The notes: a model not told the origin generated them from the letters alone. A DNA stretch of 64,000 nt from Cornus controversa (GCA_026545225.1 CM048848.1:24034806-24098805), one strand, 5' to 3'. Numbered from the stretch's first letter, positions 12,590 to 24,541 are shown. Made by a program: numbers and translations.

Positions 12590-13155
12590 TAGTAACCCTT
12601 GTGAACGGGTGTGAGTGGGCGGGTGCAAAGACAGACACTGGGCTGAGCTACCACACTGACAGGGTACAGGGTGCTCAATCCCACATCGCATGGGTGTGGA
12701 GAAGGGGATGTGCTTATATGTAGTATGTTCTCTTCAAATGGAATGAGGCCTTTTGGGTAAACCCAAGAGCAAAACCGTGCGAGCTCAGGCCTAAAGCGGA
12801 CAATATCATACCATGTGTTGGAGCGGGGTATTACAGTTGGTATCAGAGCCTGAACCCAACCGGAAGTGTGCCGACGAGGACGTCGGGCCTCGTAGGGGGG
12901 GTGGATGGTAGTAACCCTCGTGGACGGGTGTGAGTGGGCGGGTGCGAAGACAGACACTGGGCTGAGCTACCACACTAACAGGGTACAAGGTGCTCAATCC
13001 GACATCGCCTGGGTGTGGAAAAGGGGATGTGCTTATATGTAGTATATTCTCTTCAAATGGTATGAGGCCTTTTGGGGTAAACCCAATAGCAAAACCGTGC
13101 GGGCTATGGCCCAAAGCGGACAATATCATACCATGTGTTGGAGCAGGGTATTATA
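12588..13155 (+). mobile_element. TRIM (terminal-repeat retrotransposon in miniature)
   Basis: Two direct repeats of about 250 bp (12588-12835 and 12906-13155) start TGTAGTAACCC or TGGTAGTAACCC and end GGGTATTACA or GGGTATTATA. The first is followed after 2 bp by a PBS for initiator tRNA-Met (TGGTATCAGAGC, 12838-12849). The second is preceded by a purine tract (AGGGGGGGTGGA, near 12893-12905). The interior is only 70 bp and noncoding. The LTR contains GGTATGAGGCCTTTTGGG and the CGGACAATATCATACC motif, which I recall from widespread angiosperm TRIMs. Inserted inside the B interior; no clean target duplication because the left end is fused to an inverted LTR. Confidence 0.85.
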
Positions 13156-15339
13156 GGGATCATCAATACTCAAAGTCATTCTTTTAATATCCAACATGAC
13201 TTCTAATTTCTGGCATACCATTCCTGGGCTCAGTCTAATATCCTAGGCATCATCACAACACAAAGCATATCAATCCAGTGCACATCACAAGCGCACTCAC
13301 CAGCAACGCACATGACAGTGTACTCACCGATATAAACCACATAAGCAGTGTACTTGCCGCAGCAAGCCACATAACTCTGCCCAGTCTCATAGACCACAAC
13401 CCACTGGAATCCAATGCCAAGTCCAGGATCTCACATCCCACTGATTTCACACTCTCATTACTCAAGAGAACTATTTCCCATTTTCATCGTTCACACCAAG
13501 GAATCAGTTGACAATTAGAGAGAATTCCTTTCATATTAGCACTTCACTTTAGACAACCCTTACCAATGAAAGTTTGAGGTCACCTACAGTAACCAAACAG
13601 CAACCATACAGTGGCCGCAGCCCACTGCGTCTACACGTCCACTGCGTCCACCTCTCCCCTTCACGGTAAGAAATTATCCTCACTTCAGATACCATATGTC
13701 AGGATCCTCATCCATTATCAACCCATCCTTCTTTTAACATCACACCCACACTTTGATCTAACTGCATCAATCATGCGCATATCACAGTACACCACCAAGG
13801 TCAAGGCACATAAGGAGTACACCTGTCAAAATAATTCATCTAGTCCTGTCCATTTTTGTGGACTACTTCCCATTGGCATTTAGTGCCAAGATTAGGGTTT
13901 TACATGCCCTTAACTTCACAATCTCATTCCTCGACGAATGAATCTCACTTACTCGTCCATTAATCCTAATGGACGTTTCCGATTGCTCGGGTATTTATCC
14001 ATTCCTTTCCAGCATCTCACTTGAGACCCCAAGATCCTGACTGCTTCATCTAGGACCCCACAAATCCTTTCATATATTACCATTGCAGTAAGTCATCATG
14101 TGTCCGCTGACTCCAAGAATTAGGTCAATTCCGAGTCCTCATCGTTGTGCAATGATTACAACGCAAATTTGAATCACCAAACTCTTGGTTTGGGAAACTA
14201 CAAGGTAAACCATACCTTTCTCCACAATTCCAGACTGATACTCTCAAAGCCTATCACTACATGTCTATTTCAACATCGTAGTCCACTCGGTTTCAAACCT
14301 CTACCCAGGTTTACCAATTCTCAAGACTGAATTTTCTAGGTGACTACATGCCACTACTAGCCATGTGACGCCAAATGTAACACAAAAAAAAATGCACAGT
14401 CACATGAATCACGTATAGCACATAGCATATAACATACAATATGTTAATCAAATAAACACGTACCATGCATGATATGAAATATGATGCATCAAATCAAAAC
14501 CCTAGCCCTCGGGCCAACACTAGGAAAATACCCCTGACCATGCACGATCCCAGTACTTCCTCTGCCTGAGCAAGTGTGAAACACGGCCCAGTCCCCCTAC
14601 TACACACATATTAAAACACAAAATCTAGAGCGGTTCAAACCAACCTACTCTCATCCTCTGTGCTCATTGGTAAACACCTACCAATCTATCCACATCTGTA
14701 GTCTCAAGTAGCAACCTTGACTATCAGTACCAATCACTTTCAGTGACATATTCCTACTATTGGGAATTCTTTATCTGTCGTCATCCAGACGAAACAACTC
14801 AACATCCACAAGAGCCAGCGTATTGTGAGAGAAACGCTAATCCAAGAAAAATGTTTGATCAGGCCATTTTTCCCAGTTAGCCCAACTCCAGCAATATGCC
14901 TTCCTTGTATCCCATCTCAATCTCAATTGCCAACCTCGGCAAAACACTCATCAATCTCCTAAGTCCCTAAGTATCTCTAAGGACTTAAACACTCGCAAAC
15001 TTCCTTGCGGTATCTCTTCATTGATCACTAATGAGACTTAATCACCAAATCAAAGGTCTAAACTCAACCAACTCTGGGAGTCTTACCAACCGAAACCAGT
15101 TTCACACCCCAACTCCTTGATCTTTCATTTGGATTGCTCAAACCGAGCAAGTCATTCCACTACCATCCATAGGCAATCAAACCTATCATCTAGACAACTA
15201 TCAACCATTGCCTATCTCCAAATCAACACGTGATTTGACCCTCTGTCCTTAGGTATTCGAACCTATGACTTTGATACCCTAGGTTTTCAAACCTAATGCT
15301 TTAACAGCAATCCAGAGTTCCTCAATTTCTCAACCCTTA

Positions 15340-15484
15340 CCCGTCGCCCCTAGGTATTCCAACCTAGTGCTCTGATACCATGTTGTTGGTATCAGACACT
15401 TGATCTAATCCTCACAATCCCAAACGTGATCCGACCACCACCCGTCGTCCCTAGGTATTCTGACCTAGAGCTCTGATACCATGT
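15340..15484 (-). repeat. Duplicated PBS neighbourhood of element B
   Basis: A 44 bp unit containing CCCTAGGTATTC and GCTCTGATACCATGT occurs at 15340-15383 and again at 15441-15484. The second copy carries the functional-looking PBS (15470-15481) next to the LTR. The first copy contains the same 12-base PBS complement (15369-15380). It is part of a perfect 9 bp inverted repeat, CTGATACCA-TGTTGT-TGGTATCAG (15372-15395). More degenerate copies lie near 15248-15300. Confidence 0.75.
15470..15481 (-). other. Element B primer-binding site (initiator tRNA-Met type)
   Basis: The minus strand reads TGGTATCAGAGC directly after the LTR end GTGACTACA. This 12-mer is the standard plant PBS complementary to the 3' end of initiator tRNA-Met. 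Confidence 0.88.
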
Positions 15485-16449
15485 AGTCACGCCCCGGTTT
15501 CTGACACCCAGTTAGGAGCGAGGGAAACGGGGGTGAATCCATAATTTTACCTCAAGTTCCCACACCTTAATCTTATTATAATCTATTCTATTGCGGAAGC
15601 ATTCTATATGCACACTTTTTAATGGCATTAGATCATCAATGGCCCTTGCAAATGATTTTCACGAAAATCGGGCATGACCCATTCTAAATAATCAGCTCCT
15701 GGCATGTTACACCTGCTTTACAATTCCTATGGACACTTTTGGTCACGTGTCCCCCCAGCATTTATATCTAACAATAAAAATGGACACTTCTGGGCACGTG
15801 TCCCCCCAGCATTTCTACAACATGCATAAAATATAATCAAAAATACATGTCTCAGTCCTCGAATGTTCATATTAAATACATACATCATATGAATAAAATA
15901 CAACTGAAGGAACTGACTCAACACAATCGCTCCATACATCTAATCCAAATGAGAAACATCAATCCAATGTCCTAGTTATACATTAAATTCTAAAGAATTT
16001 AACTACTACCTCTGCAACTAGTACTATGAGTTCCCTAACTAACTCCGTAATCAACAACACCTGCAAAACCTGGGAGGGGGTGAGCTCAAAGGCCCAACAA
16101 GGTATGAAGAACCATACTATCATCGCAGCAGCAGGTCGATCCTCACATATTCTCAAAAATATACATGCACTTAAATATATCACCATATTTAAAGTCATGC
16201 CCCTCCTAGCATACATGAACCGACAATGCACATGGCAGTTCTAACACTTATGAACATTTAAATCTACTACGCATGTTCAAAAGTAATACACATCCAACGT
16301 CATTATGTATAGGAAACATATACGAACAGAAGCATTTACATGAACAATGTAAATCAAATACCACATCACCTACTCAACAAGATCCAAAGAGTCATGCATA
16401 AATGCACGTTAAATCACCACATGTCTACATGATATGTATACATGCTTTT

Positions 16450-17850
16450 TGATAAGTGTTTAATTCTATGCATTTGAACCCTCTTTATTGCATATGTTAG
16501 TTCCGTTTTTGCGTATACCGAGATATGTTTACGGTATTTTTATGTTTTTGATGTTTTGTAGGTATTGGAGCAAATGGAGCAAAGTTTGAAGCTTTCTGCA
16601 TTCAAGAGAAGAAATCAGAAAATGCAGCCAAAGGCATCTCGATCAATCGAGATGTTGATCTCGATTAATCGAAATCTCGATTGATCGAAATCTCGATCAA
16701 TCGAGATTCAATCTCGATCAATCGAGATTCTGCAGAACCCACTTGGCCACTTGCTCACCTGTTCTCCCACTTGCAACAAAATCCCCCTTTTTGCACGACT
16801 TAGGGGGATTGTCTGACTTGAACAAGACTCTTGGGGGCCTTATTAATGCAATATATATATATAGTGATATATATATATATATGGTGGGCCCCAAGGTTGG
16901 AAAAGGAGGCCATAAAGCACAAAATGAGGTCATATCTCATACATCTCTCAACACACATCATATACTTCAAGAGAGACCTTCGGGAGAGGAAGAGGAGAAG
17001 CTGAACCAGACCAAGAAGCTTCACTTTCTTCATCAATGGAAGGGTGCAAGGCAACCATGAGCAACTAACTCTTCTACTAGGGTGTTGGTTTCAACCCCTA
17101 ACCATGTAAACTTTTTCATCTTTGTAGCTCTTGGGATTTGTAATTAAATGTTGATTATTTAGCCTAGTGATTATGTACACAAATACATCTCTTATATATA
17201 TTCATTTGATATGGAATTTATTCTTGTCTTAGAATAGATTTTGTCACTTGAATGCACAATATTTGCATATTCCACAAGAAGTGCAAATGATGGCCAGATA
17301 ATGGTGTTTAAATGAATGTGTGATGTTAGTTTGTATAGACCATGCCAAGACAAGGTAGTTTGGATGCATGTAGTGTTCACTTAGAGAGTAGAGTAATTAG
17401 GTAGTTAGTTAGGTTGAAGAGCTATGCTTGTTGAAGATGGATTATGATAGGTTAGCACACACATTGATCTTTTGATATGTCATTGAGGTCACAAGCCTAA
17501 TGACATTGTTAGGCATTTAATTAATGAATCCCATGCTTGCTACACTTATGAACATGTGAACGGCTAGTGGTGGAAACCAACCCTAGTTCTCTCTCCCAAC
17601 TTTAAACTCTTTATTTTTTTTGTCATTTCATTCATGCAATAGTTTATAAACACAAATTCAAAAACCTGTTTTTTAGAATTAAAGTGTAATTAATCTTCCT
17701 TTAAGACAATTGCGACTAGTCCTCGTGGGATCGATACCCTCTATATAGAACCTTATCTACAAAGATTCGTGCTCTTGCGAGTGGTTAAATTATATTTTGA
17801 TAAAAAGGGAAAAATTAAGCTTACAATATAATTTAGTTCCGACCACATCA
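16450..17850 (+). repeat. Element C 5' LTR
   Basis: 1401 bp, TG...CA. A palindrome array at 16637-16735 is followed by an AT run (16847-16881) that could contain the TATA box. The tail ends CGACCACATCA just before the PBS. Compared with 27995-29393 I count about 21 substitutions and one 2 bp difference in the AT run. No coding frame of note. Confidence 0.95.
16637..16735 (+). promoter_or_regulatory. LTR palindrome array (enhancer-like) in element C
   Basis: Five consecutive variants of ATCTCGAT-CA-ATCGAGAT or its TG-loop version lie within 100 bp, about 110 bp upstream of the AT-rich stretch. The same array lies in the 3' LTR at 28180-28273, in both A LTRs (1-105, 36041-36155) and upstream of the third ORFs. 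Perfect dyads suggest dimeric factor binding or cruciform formation. No function has been shown. Confidence 0.55.
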
Positions 17851-17856
17851 AAATTT

Positions 17857-17874
17857 TGGCGCCGTTGTCGGGGA
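17857..17874 (+). other. Element C primer-binding site (tRNA-Asp type)
   Basis: TGGCGCCGTTGTCGGGGA lies 6 bp after the LTR. It equals the tRNA-Asp-complementary PBS known from Athila-type elements except for one C-to-T change; element A keeps the unmodified version at 34905-34922. Confidence 0.88.
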
Positions 17875-18135
17875 CTACGGTTTAATTGTCGCCATTGGAA
17901 GATTAATTCTGGTTTAATTCTTAGGCTAGAAATTCTTTCATTCTTTTTGTATATATCTTGTTCTTATTTCTCAAACTTCTTGATTTTAGGTATACCACAT
18001 AGCGGGCATCTACAAGGAGTAAACTTGGAACCCTTTGTGAGTATAACGCCTAAAATTGGTGGTTTGAATTCATTCATTCTTTTTGTATAGATTATTGTTA
18101 CTTTGTGTATTAAGGTGTTGTTCGATTGTTAATGC

Positions 18136-19923
18136 ATGCTAGGTAGACGGTCCTTGTCACTTCCTTTGCTTCCGTGCAACATTGAACTTGAACGAACAGT
18201 TAGACAACGTAGAGGAACCTCTAGGGACCCTATATTGCCTAGGACTGAAAACATGGATCCAAATGAGAGACAACCTCCCGGACTACCTCCTTTTAATCAT
18301 GAACAACCACCTCCACCACCACCTCCTCAAGGAGAGTTGCTTATGGACTTTTACCTTCCGACTACATTTGAAGTACCTTCATGTATTCAATTTCCGGATG
18401 TAGCGGCAAATCAATTCAAAATAAAGTCCTCCACCATCAATCTTCTTAATAGCTTCCACAGTCTTCCTAATGAGGATCCGTACCGGCACTTAGATTACTT
18501 CCTTTCCGTGTGTTCCACTATTCGTGTACCACACTTTATGGAGGATGACCTAAAGCTGCGTATGTTCCCCTTCTCCCTAAAAGATAAAGCTAGAAGTTGG
18601 TTCAACTCCTTAGAACCTAACTCAATCCATTCTTGGGCGGAGATGCAAATAGAGTTCTTAAAAAAATACTTCCCAATGGGTAAGACAAGTGATATTCGGC
18701 GAGCAATCACCGGATTCACCCAAATTGACCAAGAACAATTCCATGAGACGTGGGAGAGATTAAAAGATCTTTTAAAATCTTGTCCGCATCATGCTGTCCC
18801 AAAATGGCAGCTAGTGCAAAGCTTTTATGATGGGGTGAGTGAGCAACATAGACAAATGATAGACTCCGCGTGTGGGGGTGGATACCTTTTAAAAAGCCCC
18901 GATGAGGCATGGAAACTCTTTCAGACCCTAAGTAACAATTCAGCTCAACGCTCCTCCACTAGGAAAGGGAAGGCCACCCAACCTTGTAGAGGAGTGCATG
19001 AGATTTCACAGGTAGATGAGGTAGCCATGCAAGTAGAAGCCTTGTCCTGAAAAATGGATTTAATCATGAAAAATGGGCTGCCTACTCCAAACCAATCTGT
19101 CCAAAATCAGGAAGGGTGTTCGTTTTGCTATAGCACTTCGCATTTTGTGCGAGATTGTCCTATTGCCGGGCAATCTCCCGATTATGCTCAAGAGCAAGTG
19201 AATGCCTTGTACTCTAAACAAATGAATGATCCATATTCAAACACGTACAATCCTGGTTACAAGAACCATCCGGCTTTTTCATGGAAACCTCAAGAATCAA
19301 GTCCCTCTTTCCAAGGGAAAAATTCTTTCAATTCCCAATCTCAACAGCCTCATTATAGGCCAAATGCTCAACCTTACAATCAAAGATCTAATTACCAACA
19401 ACCACCACCTCCTCCGAGAAGCCAAAGCTTTGAAGAAAGAGTGATAAGCAATCTTGAGGCCAATACCCGCTTATTGCAAACTCACTCTCAATCAATCTCT
19501 AAGCTTGAAGCCAATGCTCAATCTATGGCTAGGTTAGAAGCTCAAATCAGGCAACTAGCCAATGCCTTAAATAGGAGGGAGGAAGGTATGTTGCCGAGTC
19601 AACCGGTGGCGAATCCCAAAGGTGTTCATGTGATTGAGGATCCATCCTCTTCAACTTGTAATGCTCCTCCGGAGCAAGTTCAATCAATCACAACCTTGAG
19701 GAGTGGTAAAATCATTAACTCCAAAGTAGGGGAGGAAGAGAGAAAGGAATTCCAAGAGCAACCTAAAAATCCAAAAGAATCCCAATTAAATCCAAAATTG
19801 TTTCCGTTAAATCCAAATTTGCAAAATACCCCTTCAAATCCAAAAGGAAAGGCAAGTGAAGTTGTGTCATCATCGATTCCAATTCTTGACACCTCTTATG
19901 AACCTCCGGTTCCTTTTCCTTAA
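18136..19923 (+). pseudogene. Element C gag (capsid and nucleocapsid), two in-frame stops
   Basis: The frame starts at ATG 18136 and continues in the same phase to 23769. The capsid part includes DYFLSVCSTIRVPHFMEDDL and FLKKYFPMGKTSDIRRAITG. The zinc knuckle CX2CX4HX4C (CSFCYSTSHFVRDC) lies at 19117-19158. A Gln/Pro/Asn-rich stretch and a helical LEANAQSMARLEAQIRQLAN segment follow. Stops: TGA at 19048-19050 and TAA at 19921-19923. The TAA is CAA in element A, a single C-to-T change. Gag packages the element RNA in cytoplasmic particles; this copy could yield only a capsid fragment without the zinc knuckle. Confidence 0.9.
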
Positions 19924-22197
19924 AGATTGAAGGAACCTTCTCATTTCAGGAAGCAAGGAGAGAAAATCCAAGACATGATAGAGATCTTCAAACAAGTAAA
20001 GATCAATCTCCCTCTCCTTGATGCTATTCGACAAATTCCCTCCTATGCGAAATTCTTGAACGACTTGTGCACTCAAAAGCAAAAATCTAGGAATAATGTT
20101 CCTAAGAAAGTTCTCTTAACTGAGCACATAAGCTCCATTTTCCAACACCAAGCCCCTCCTAAATTCAAAGATCCGGGTGCTCCGACCATTTCGTGCACCA
20201 TCGGAAATCAATCTTTTGAAAAGGCTCTCCTTGATCTAGGGGCTAGTGTCAATTTGCTTCCATTCTCAGTTTACCAACAACTAGGTTTGGGGGAACTCAA
20301 GCATACCACGGTTGTGTTGCAACTCGCCGACCGCTCGGTGAAGCAACCACGTGGCATCATTGAGGATGTCATCATTCAAGTGGACAAATTCTATTTTCTG
20401 GTGGACTTCATAGTCCTTGACACGAAACCGGTCCAAAATCCGAATCGTCATATTCCTATCATTCTAGGTCGTCCATTCTTGGCCACGGCAAACGCTTGCG
20501 TTAATTGCCGTACCGGAGTGATGGACATCTCTTTTGGGAATATGAAAGTCCGCTTGAACATTTTCAATGCTTCCCACCACACATCCGACGATGAAAGTGA
20601 GTGCTTTTGTGTTGATGTTGTGGAAGACCTTATTCAAGAAGCACTTCCTTCTATTCTTTCCAAGGACCCTTTAGAGGCATGCCTAAATCACTTCAACTAT
20701 GATGATTTTGACATTGACCAATCCATATGTGAAGTCAATTCCATGCTCGATGTTAATACTGTCATGGATTTGCCTAAATGGAGAGTTCCGAGAGAACCCT
20801 TGCCCCCTTTGTCCAAAGCTTCCCAAACTCCTTCTTTAATTTCCCCACCACAACTTGAGCTCAAGCCCCTACCGGCTACACTCAAGTATGTTTTCTTGGG
20901 CACTAATGAGACCCTTCCAGTCATTATTGCTTCCAATTTTACCAATGATCAAGAGATGGAACTTATAAAGGTGCTAAAAGAGCACAAGGAGGCAATAGGA
21001 TGGAGTGTGGCAGATCTTAAGGGAATAGACCCTTCTATTTGTATGCACCGCATACACTTGGAAGAGGATGCAAAGACCTCAAGGGAGGCACAACATCGAT
21101 TAAATCCAAACATGAAGGACGTTGTAATGAAGGAGGTGGTGAAGTTACTAGATGCGGGAATCATTTACCCCATCTCAGATAGCAAGTGGGTTAGTCCCAC
21201 TCAAGTGGTTCCAAAGAAGTCTGGTATTACGGTGCAACCTAATGATAAGGGTGAATTAGTTCCCCAACGCACCACCACAGGATGGAGAGTGTGTATTGAT
21301 TATCGGAAGTTAAATTCAGCCACTCGAAAAGATCACTTCCCCCTCCCATTTATTGATCAAATATTGGAGAGATTAGCCGGGCAAAGTTTTTATTGCTTTT
21401 TGGATGGATATTCCGGCTATAATCAGGTTGCTATAGACCCGAGGGACCAAGAGAAAACCACCTTTGCATGTCCCTTTGGCACATTTGCTTATAGACGCAT
21501 GCCCTTTGGGTTGTGCAATGCACCGGCGACTTTTCAACGGTGTATGATGTCTATCTTCTCGGACATGGTGAAAAAATTCTTAGAAGTGTTCATGGATGAC
21601 TTTTCTGTTTTTGGGCCTTCATTTGAATCATGCCTCCAAAATCTAGCTTGTGTTCTAAAACGATGTCAAGAGACCAACCTAATTCTTAGTTGGGAAAAGA
21701 GCCATTTTATGGTTCAAGAGGGTATTGTCCTAGGGCACATTGTGTCTAAGAGAGGAATAGAGGTTGATAAGGCCAAGGTTGAACTCATTTCCAAACTTCC
21801 TCCACCATCAACGGTGAGAGAGATTCGTTCATTCCTTGGGCATGCGGGCTTTTATCACCGTTTCATCAAAGACTTTAGCAAGATCTCTCGGCCTTTGTGT
21901 CGCCTTCTTGAAAAAAAGTCTTGTTTTACCTTTGATGAAGCGTGCCTTAACGCTTTTGAAAAACTCCGCACCATGCTTACAACCGCTCCAATTCTAATCC
22001 CTCCAAATTGGGCTCTCCCATTTGAGATTATGTGTGATGCATCCGATTATGCCATGGGTGCTGTCTTAGGGCAACAAGTAGACAAACTGCCACATGTCAT
22101 CTACTACGCAAGTAAAACCCTTTCCGAGGCTCAAATCAATTATACCACAACGGAAAAGGAATTGCTTGCGGTAGTATTTGCATTAGACAAATTTTGA
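19924..22197 (+). pseudogene. Element C protease, reverse transcriptase and start of RNase H
   Basis: The reading frame is open for over 750 codons. The aspartic protease active site reads LDLGAS (D-L-G at 20233-20241), as in other Athila-like elements instead of DTG or DSG. RT starts near 21130, with DYRKLNSATRKDHFPLPFID and the catalytic FMDD at 21589-21600. RNase H follows with FEIMCDASDYAMGAVLGQ near 22021-22075. A TGA at 22195-22197 (CGA in element A) ends the frame. No start codon is needed because pol is read through from gag. The domains look undamaged apart from that stop. Confidence 0.92.
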
Positions 22198-23769
22198 GCT
22201 TATTTATTAGGTTCAAAGGTCATTGTCTATTCGGACCATGCTGCCCTCCGGCATCTTTTAGCCAAAAAGGACACCAAGCCTAGGTTGATCCGATGGATAC
22301 TCTTATTGCAAGAGTTCAATTTTGAGATTAGAGACAAAAAGGGAACCGAAAATGTGGTGGCTGACCACCTGTCTAGAATTCTTATTGAATCCCTCCATAA
22401 TTCCATTCCAGTTTGTGAATCCTTCCCGGATGAACAACTCTTTGTCATATCTCAAGACAGTATCCCTTGGTATGCGGATGTGGTTAATTACTTGGCAATC
22501 GGTAAAATACCATCTTCTTGGACCAAGCAAGAGAAGGATCATTTTTTCTCCCAATCACGATCATATTATTGGGACGATCCTCAATTGTTCAAATATTGCC
22601 CCGATCAAATAATTCGAAGGTGTGTACCCAACAGTGAATTCCAAAGCATTCTCAAGTTTTGTCATACACTCGCTTGTGGGGGACACTTTAGTGCTAAGAA
22701 AACCGCAGCAAAAATTCTCTAATGCTGATTTTTCTGGCCGACACTTCATCGGGATGCATATTCATTCTACCGCTCTTGTGAGCGATGTCAGCGCCTTGGC
22801 GCGATGTCTCGGAAGGACATGATGCCTCTTAACCCTATTCTTATCGTTGAAATATTTGATGTGTGGGGCATTGACTTCATGGGACCATTTCCACCCTCTA
22901 CTGGTCATGAGTACATACTTGTAGCGGTGGACTACGTATCTAAATGGATAGAGGCCGTTGCTACCAAAACCAATGATCACGCAGTCGTGGTTAAATTCAT
23001 TCAAGCTAATATTTTTAGCCGGTTTGGTACGCCTCGGGCCATCATCAGTGGCGGAGGTAAACATTTCTGTAACCGGTTCCTTTGAACCTTGTTTACCAAA
23101 TACTCTGTCACACACAAAGTAGCCAGCCCATACCATCCTCAAACCAGTGGCCAAGTAGAAGTATCCAATAGGGAGATTAAGAACATTCTTCAGAAAACTG
23201 TTCGGCCCGACCGGAAAGATTGGTCATTGCGACTAAATGATGCATTATGGGCATACCGAACCGCATATAAAACTCGTATTGGAATGTCACCCTATCGGTT
23301 GGTTTATGGCAAGGCATGCCATCTTCTGGTTGAATTGGAGCATAAAGCTATGTGGGCCACCAAAACTTTCAATTTTGACATGCAAAAGGCCAGATCTAAT
23401 CGAAAGCTTCAATTAAATGAATTGGAAGAATTGCGACATGACGCGTATGAGAATGTGAAAATCTATAAGGCAAAGTCCAAAGCCTTTCATGATCGTAATA
23501 TTCGAGTCAAAACATTTTCGCCGGGCCAAAAAGTATGATTGTACAACTCCCGCCTCTATTTGTTTCCCGGAAAACTTCGCTCCCGTTGGGATGGTCCATT
23601 TTTGGTTAATTCTGTCGCTCCCCACGGAGCGGTGGAATTAAAGGACTTGAAAGACGGCTCGTTGTTCAAAGTAAATGGGCAGCGCGTAAAAGTGTGCGTG
23701 GATGACCAAGTCACCACCGAATACGTGGATGTCGTCACTTTGACCGATCCCGTGTATTTTGACTCGTGA
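22198..23769 (+). pseudogene. Element C end of RNase H and integrase, several stops and a lost catalytic residue
   Basis: In phase with the upstream frame. The end of RNase H has [19 protein letters not shown]. The integrase zinc-binding region runs from H near 22680 to CERCQ near 22777, and the core carries [11 protein letters not shown] at 22858-22890. Stops: TAA 22720, TGA 22726, TGA 23083 and TGA 23536. Three of these (22720, 23083, 23536) are single transitions from sense codons kept in element A. The second catalytic Asp of the D-D-E triad is Gly here (GGC at 23050-23052; GAC in A). The frame ends at TGA 23767-23769. This copy cannot make integrase. Confidence 0.9.
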
Positions 23770-23936
23770 GCCGATCCGGACGTCGCGCCATAGACGTGTA
23801 AGGTGGCGAAGCCATGGTAGCTATCATGCTTCCATGATGTCCCTTTAATCCAAAGTAGGTTTGTATCTAAGCAATGTAGTATCTAATTCCCAAATATCCA
23901 AGTCCCTGTAGCATACTTGAAGCTGACTATTTTTGA
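23770..23936 (+). other. Element C spacer after pol
   Basis: Short noncoding stretch between the pol stop and the palindrome array, homologous to 4326-4498 of element A. It contains GTAGCTATCATGCTTCCATG, conserved in both copies. No reading frame. Confidence 0.6.
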
Positions 23937-24282
23937 GCATCTCGATTGATCGAAACCAAGATCTCGATCAATCGAGATTTCGATTGATCAAGATTTCAGT
24001 TTCGATTGATTGAAAAATTGCAGAGAATTTGTCAAGTCCAAAGTCCCGAGAGGTAGTATTCTTCGATTGCACTTCGATAGATCTTCGATCGATCGAAGAT
24101 TTTGATTGATCAAAATAAAAGTTTGATTGATCGAATTAAAAACTCGATTCAGTGAAGGAATTTTCAATTGATCGAGGAAGGAATTTCGATCGATCGAAGC
24201 TGATTTCGATTGATCGAAGTGAGATTTCGATCAATCAAAATCTCGATTGATCAAAATCCACATCTCGATCAATCGAGATGCA
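23937..24282 (+). promoter_or_regulatory. Palindrome array upstream of the element C third ORF
   Basis: About a dozen variants of TCGAT-N2-ATCGA lie within 350 bp. They include two perfect ATCTCGATCAATCGAGAT dyads and several TTCGATCGATCGAA dyads. The last copy ends about 30 bp before a TATTTAAA box. Element A has the same array in the same place (4028-4325). The likeness to the LTR array suggests shared regulation of two promoters, which is inference. Confidence 0.5.
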
Positions 24283-24310
24283 TGTGATGCCTGCACGTGA
24301 TCCAAAAGCT

Positions 24311-24318
24311 TATTTAAA
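24311..24318 (+). promoter_or_regulatory. Candidate TATA box for the third ORF
   Basis: TATTTAAA lies just after the palindrome array and about 230 bp before a candidate splice donor. Element A reads TATTTATTT at the equivalent place. No start site can be confirmed from sequence. Confidence 0.4.
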
Positions 24319-24541
24319 CCGTTGGGCTTCCCTCTCATTTCAAAACAACCATCCGAATTCTTCCCTTCCTCCGTGTGATCCAGACTTTCTCCAAGCACTC
24401 CCGAGCACTCGATCTACCATTCCCGATCATCCGCCGCCATCCGACACAGTACGAAGCCGCTGCTAGCGCTCGCGCTATCTTCTCTTCGCGGCTGCGAGTG
24501 GGTCTTCTTCTGTTTGAGCCATTCATCTTCTTCCTCTTGAG

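Larger units (their letters stand above)
11999..15469 (-). other. Element B internal region, noncoding
   Basis: About 3.4 kb between PPT and PBS. Apart from the TRIM insertion at 12380-13155 I find no coding resemblance; open frames are short and scattered. The stretch 15240-15480 repeats a motif around CCTAGGTATTC and GCTCTGATACCA. It is probably packaging and dimerisation sequence of a parasitic element rather than a gene; that is inference from the LARD layout. Confidence 0.7.

Noticed and set aside
23937..24282. Satellite DNA or a centromeric repeat
   Set aside because: The dyads are not spaced as a regular tandem unit and occur at the same two places in both elements, so they belong to the element.
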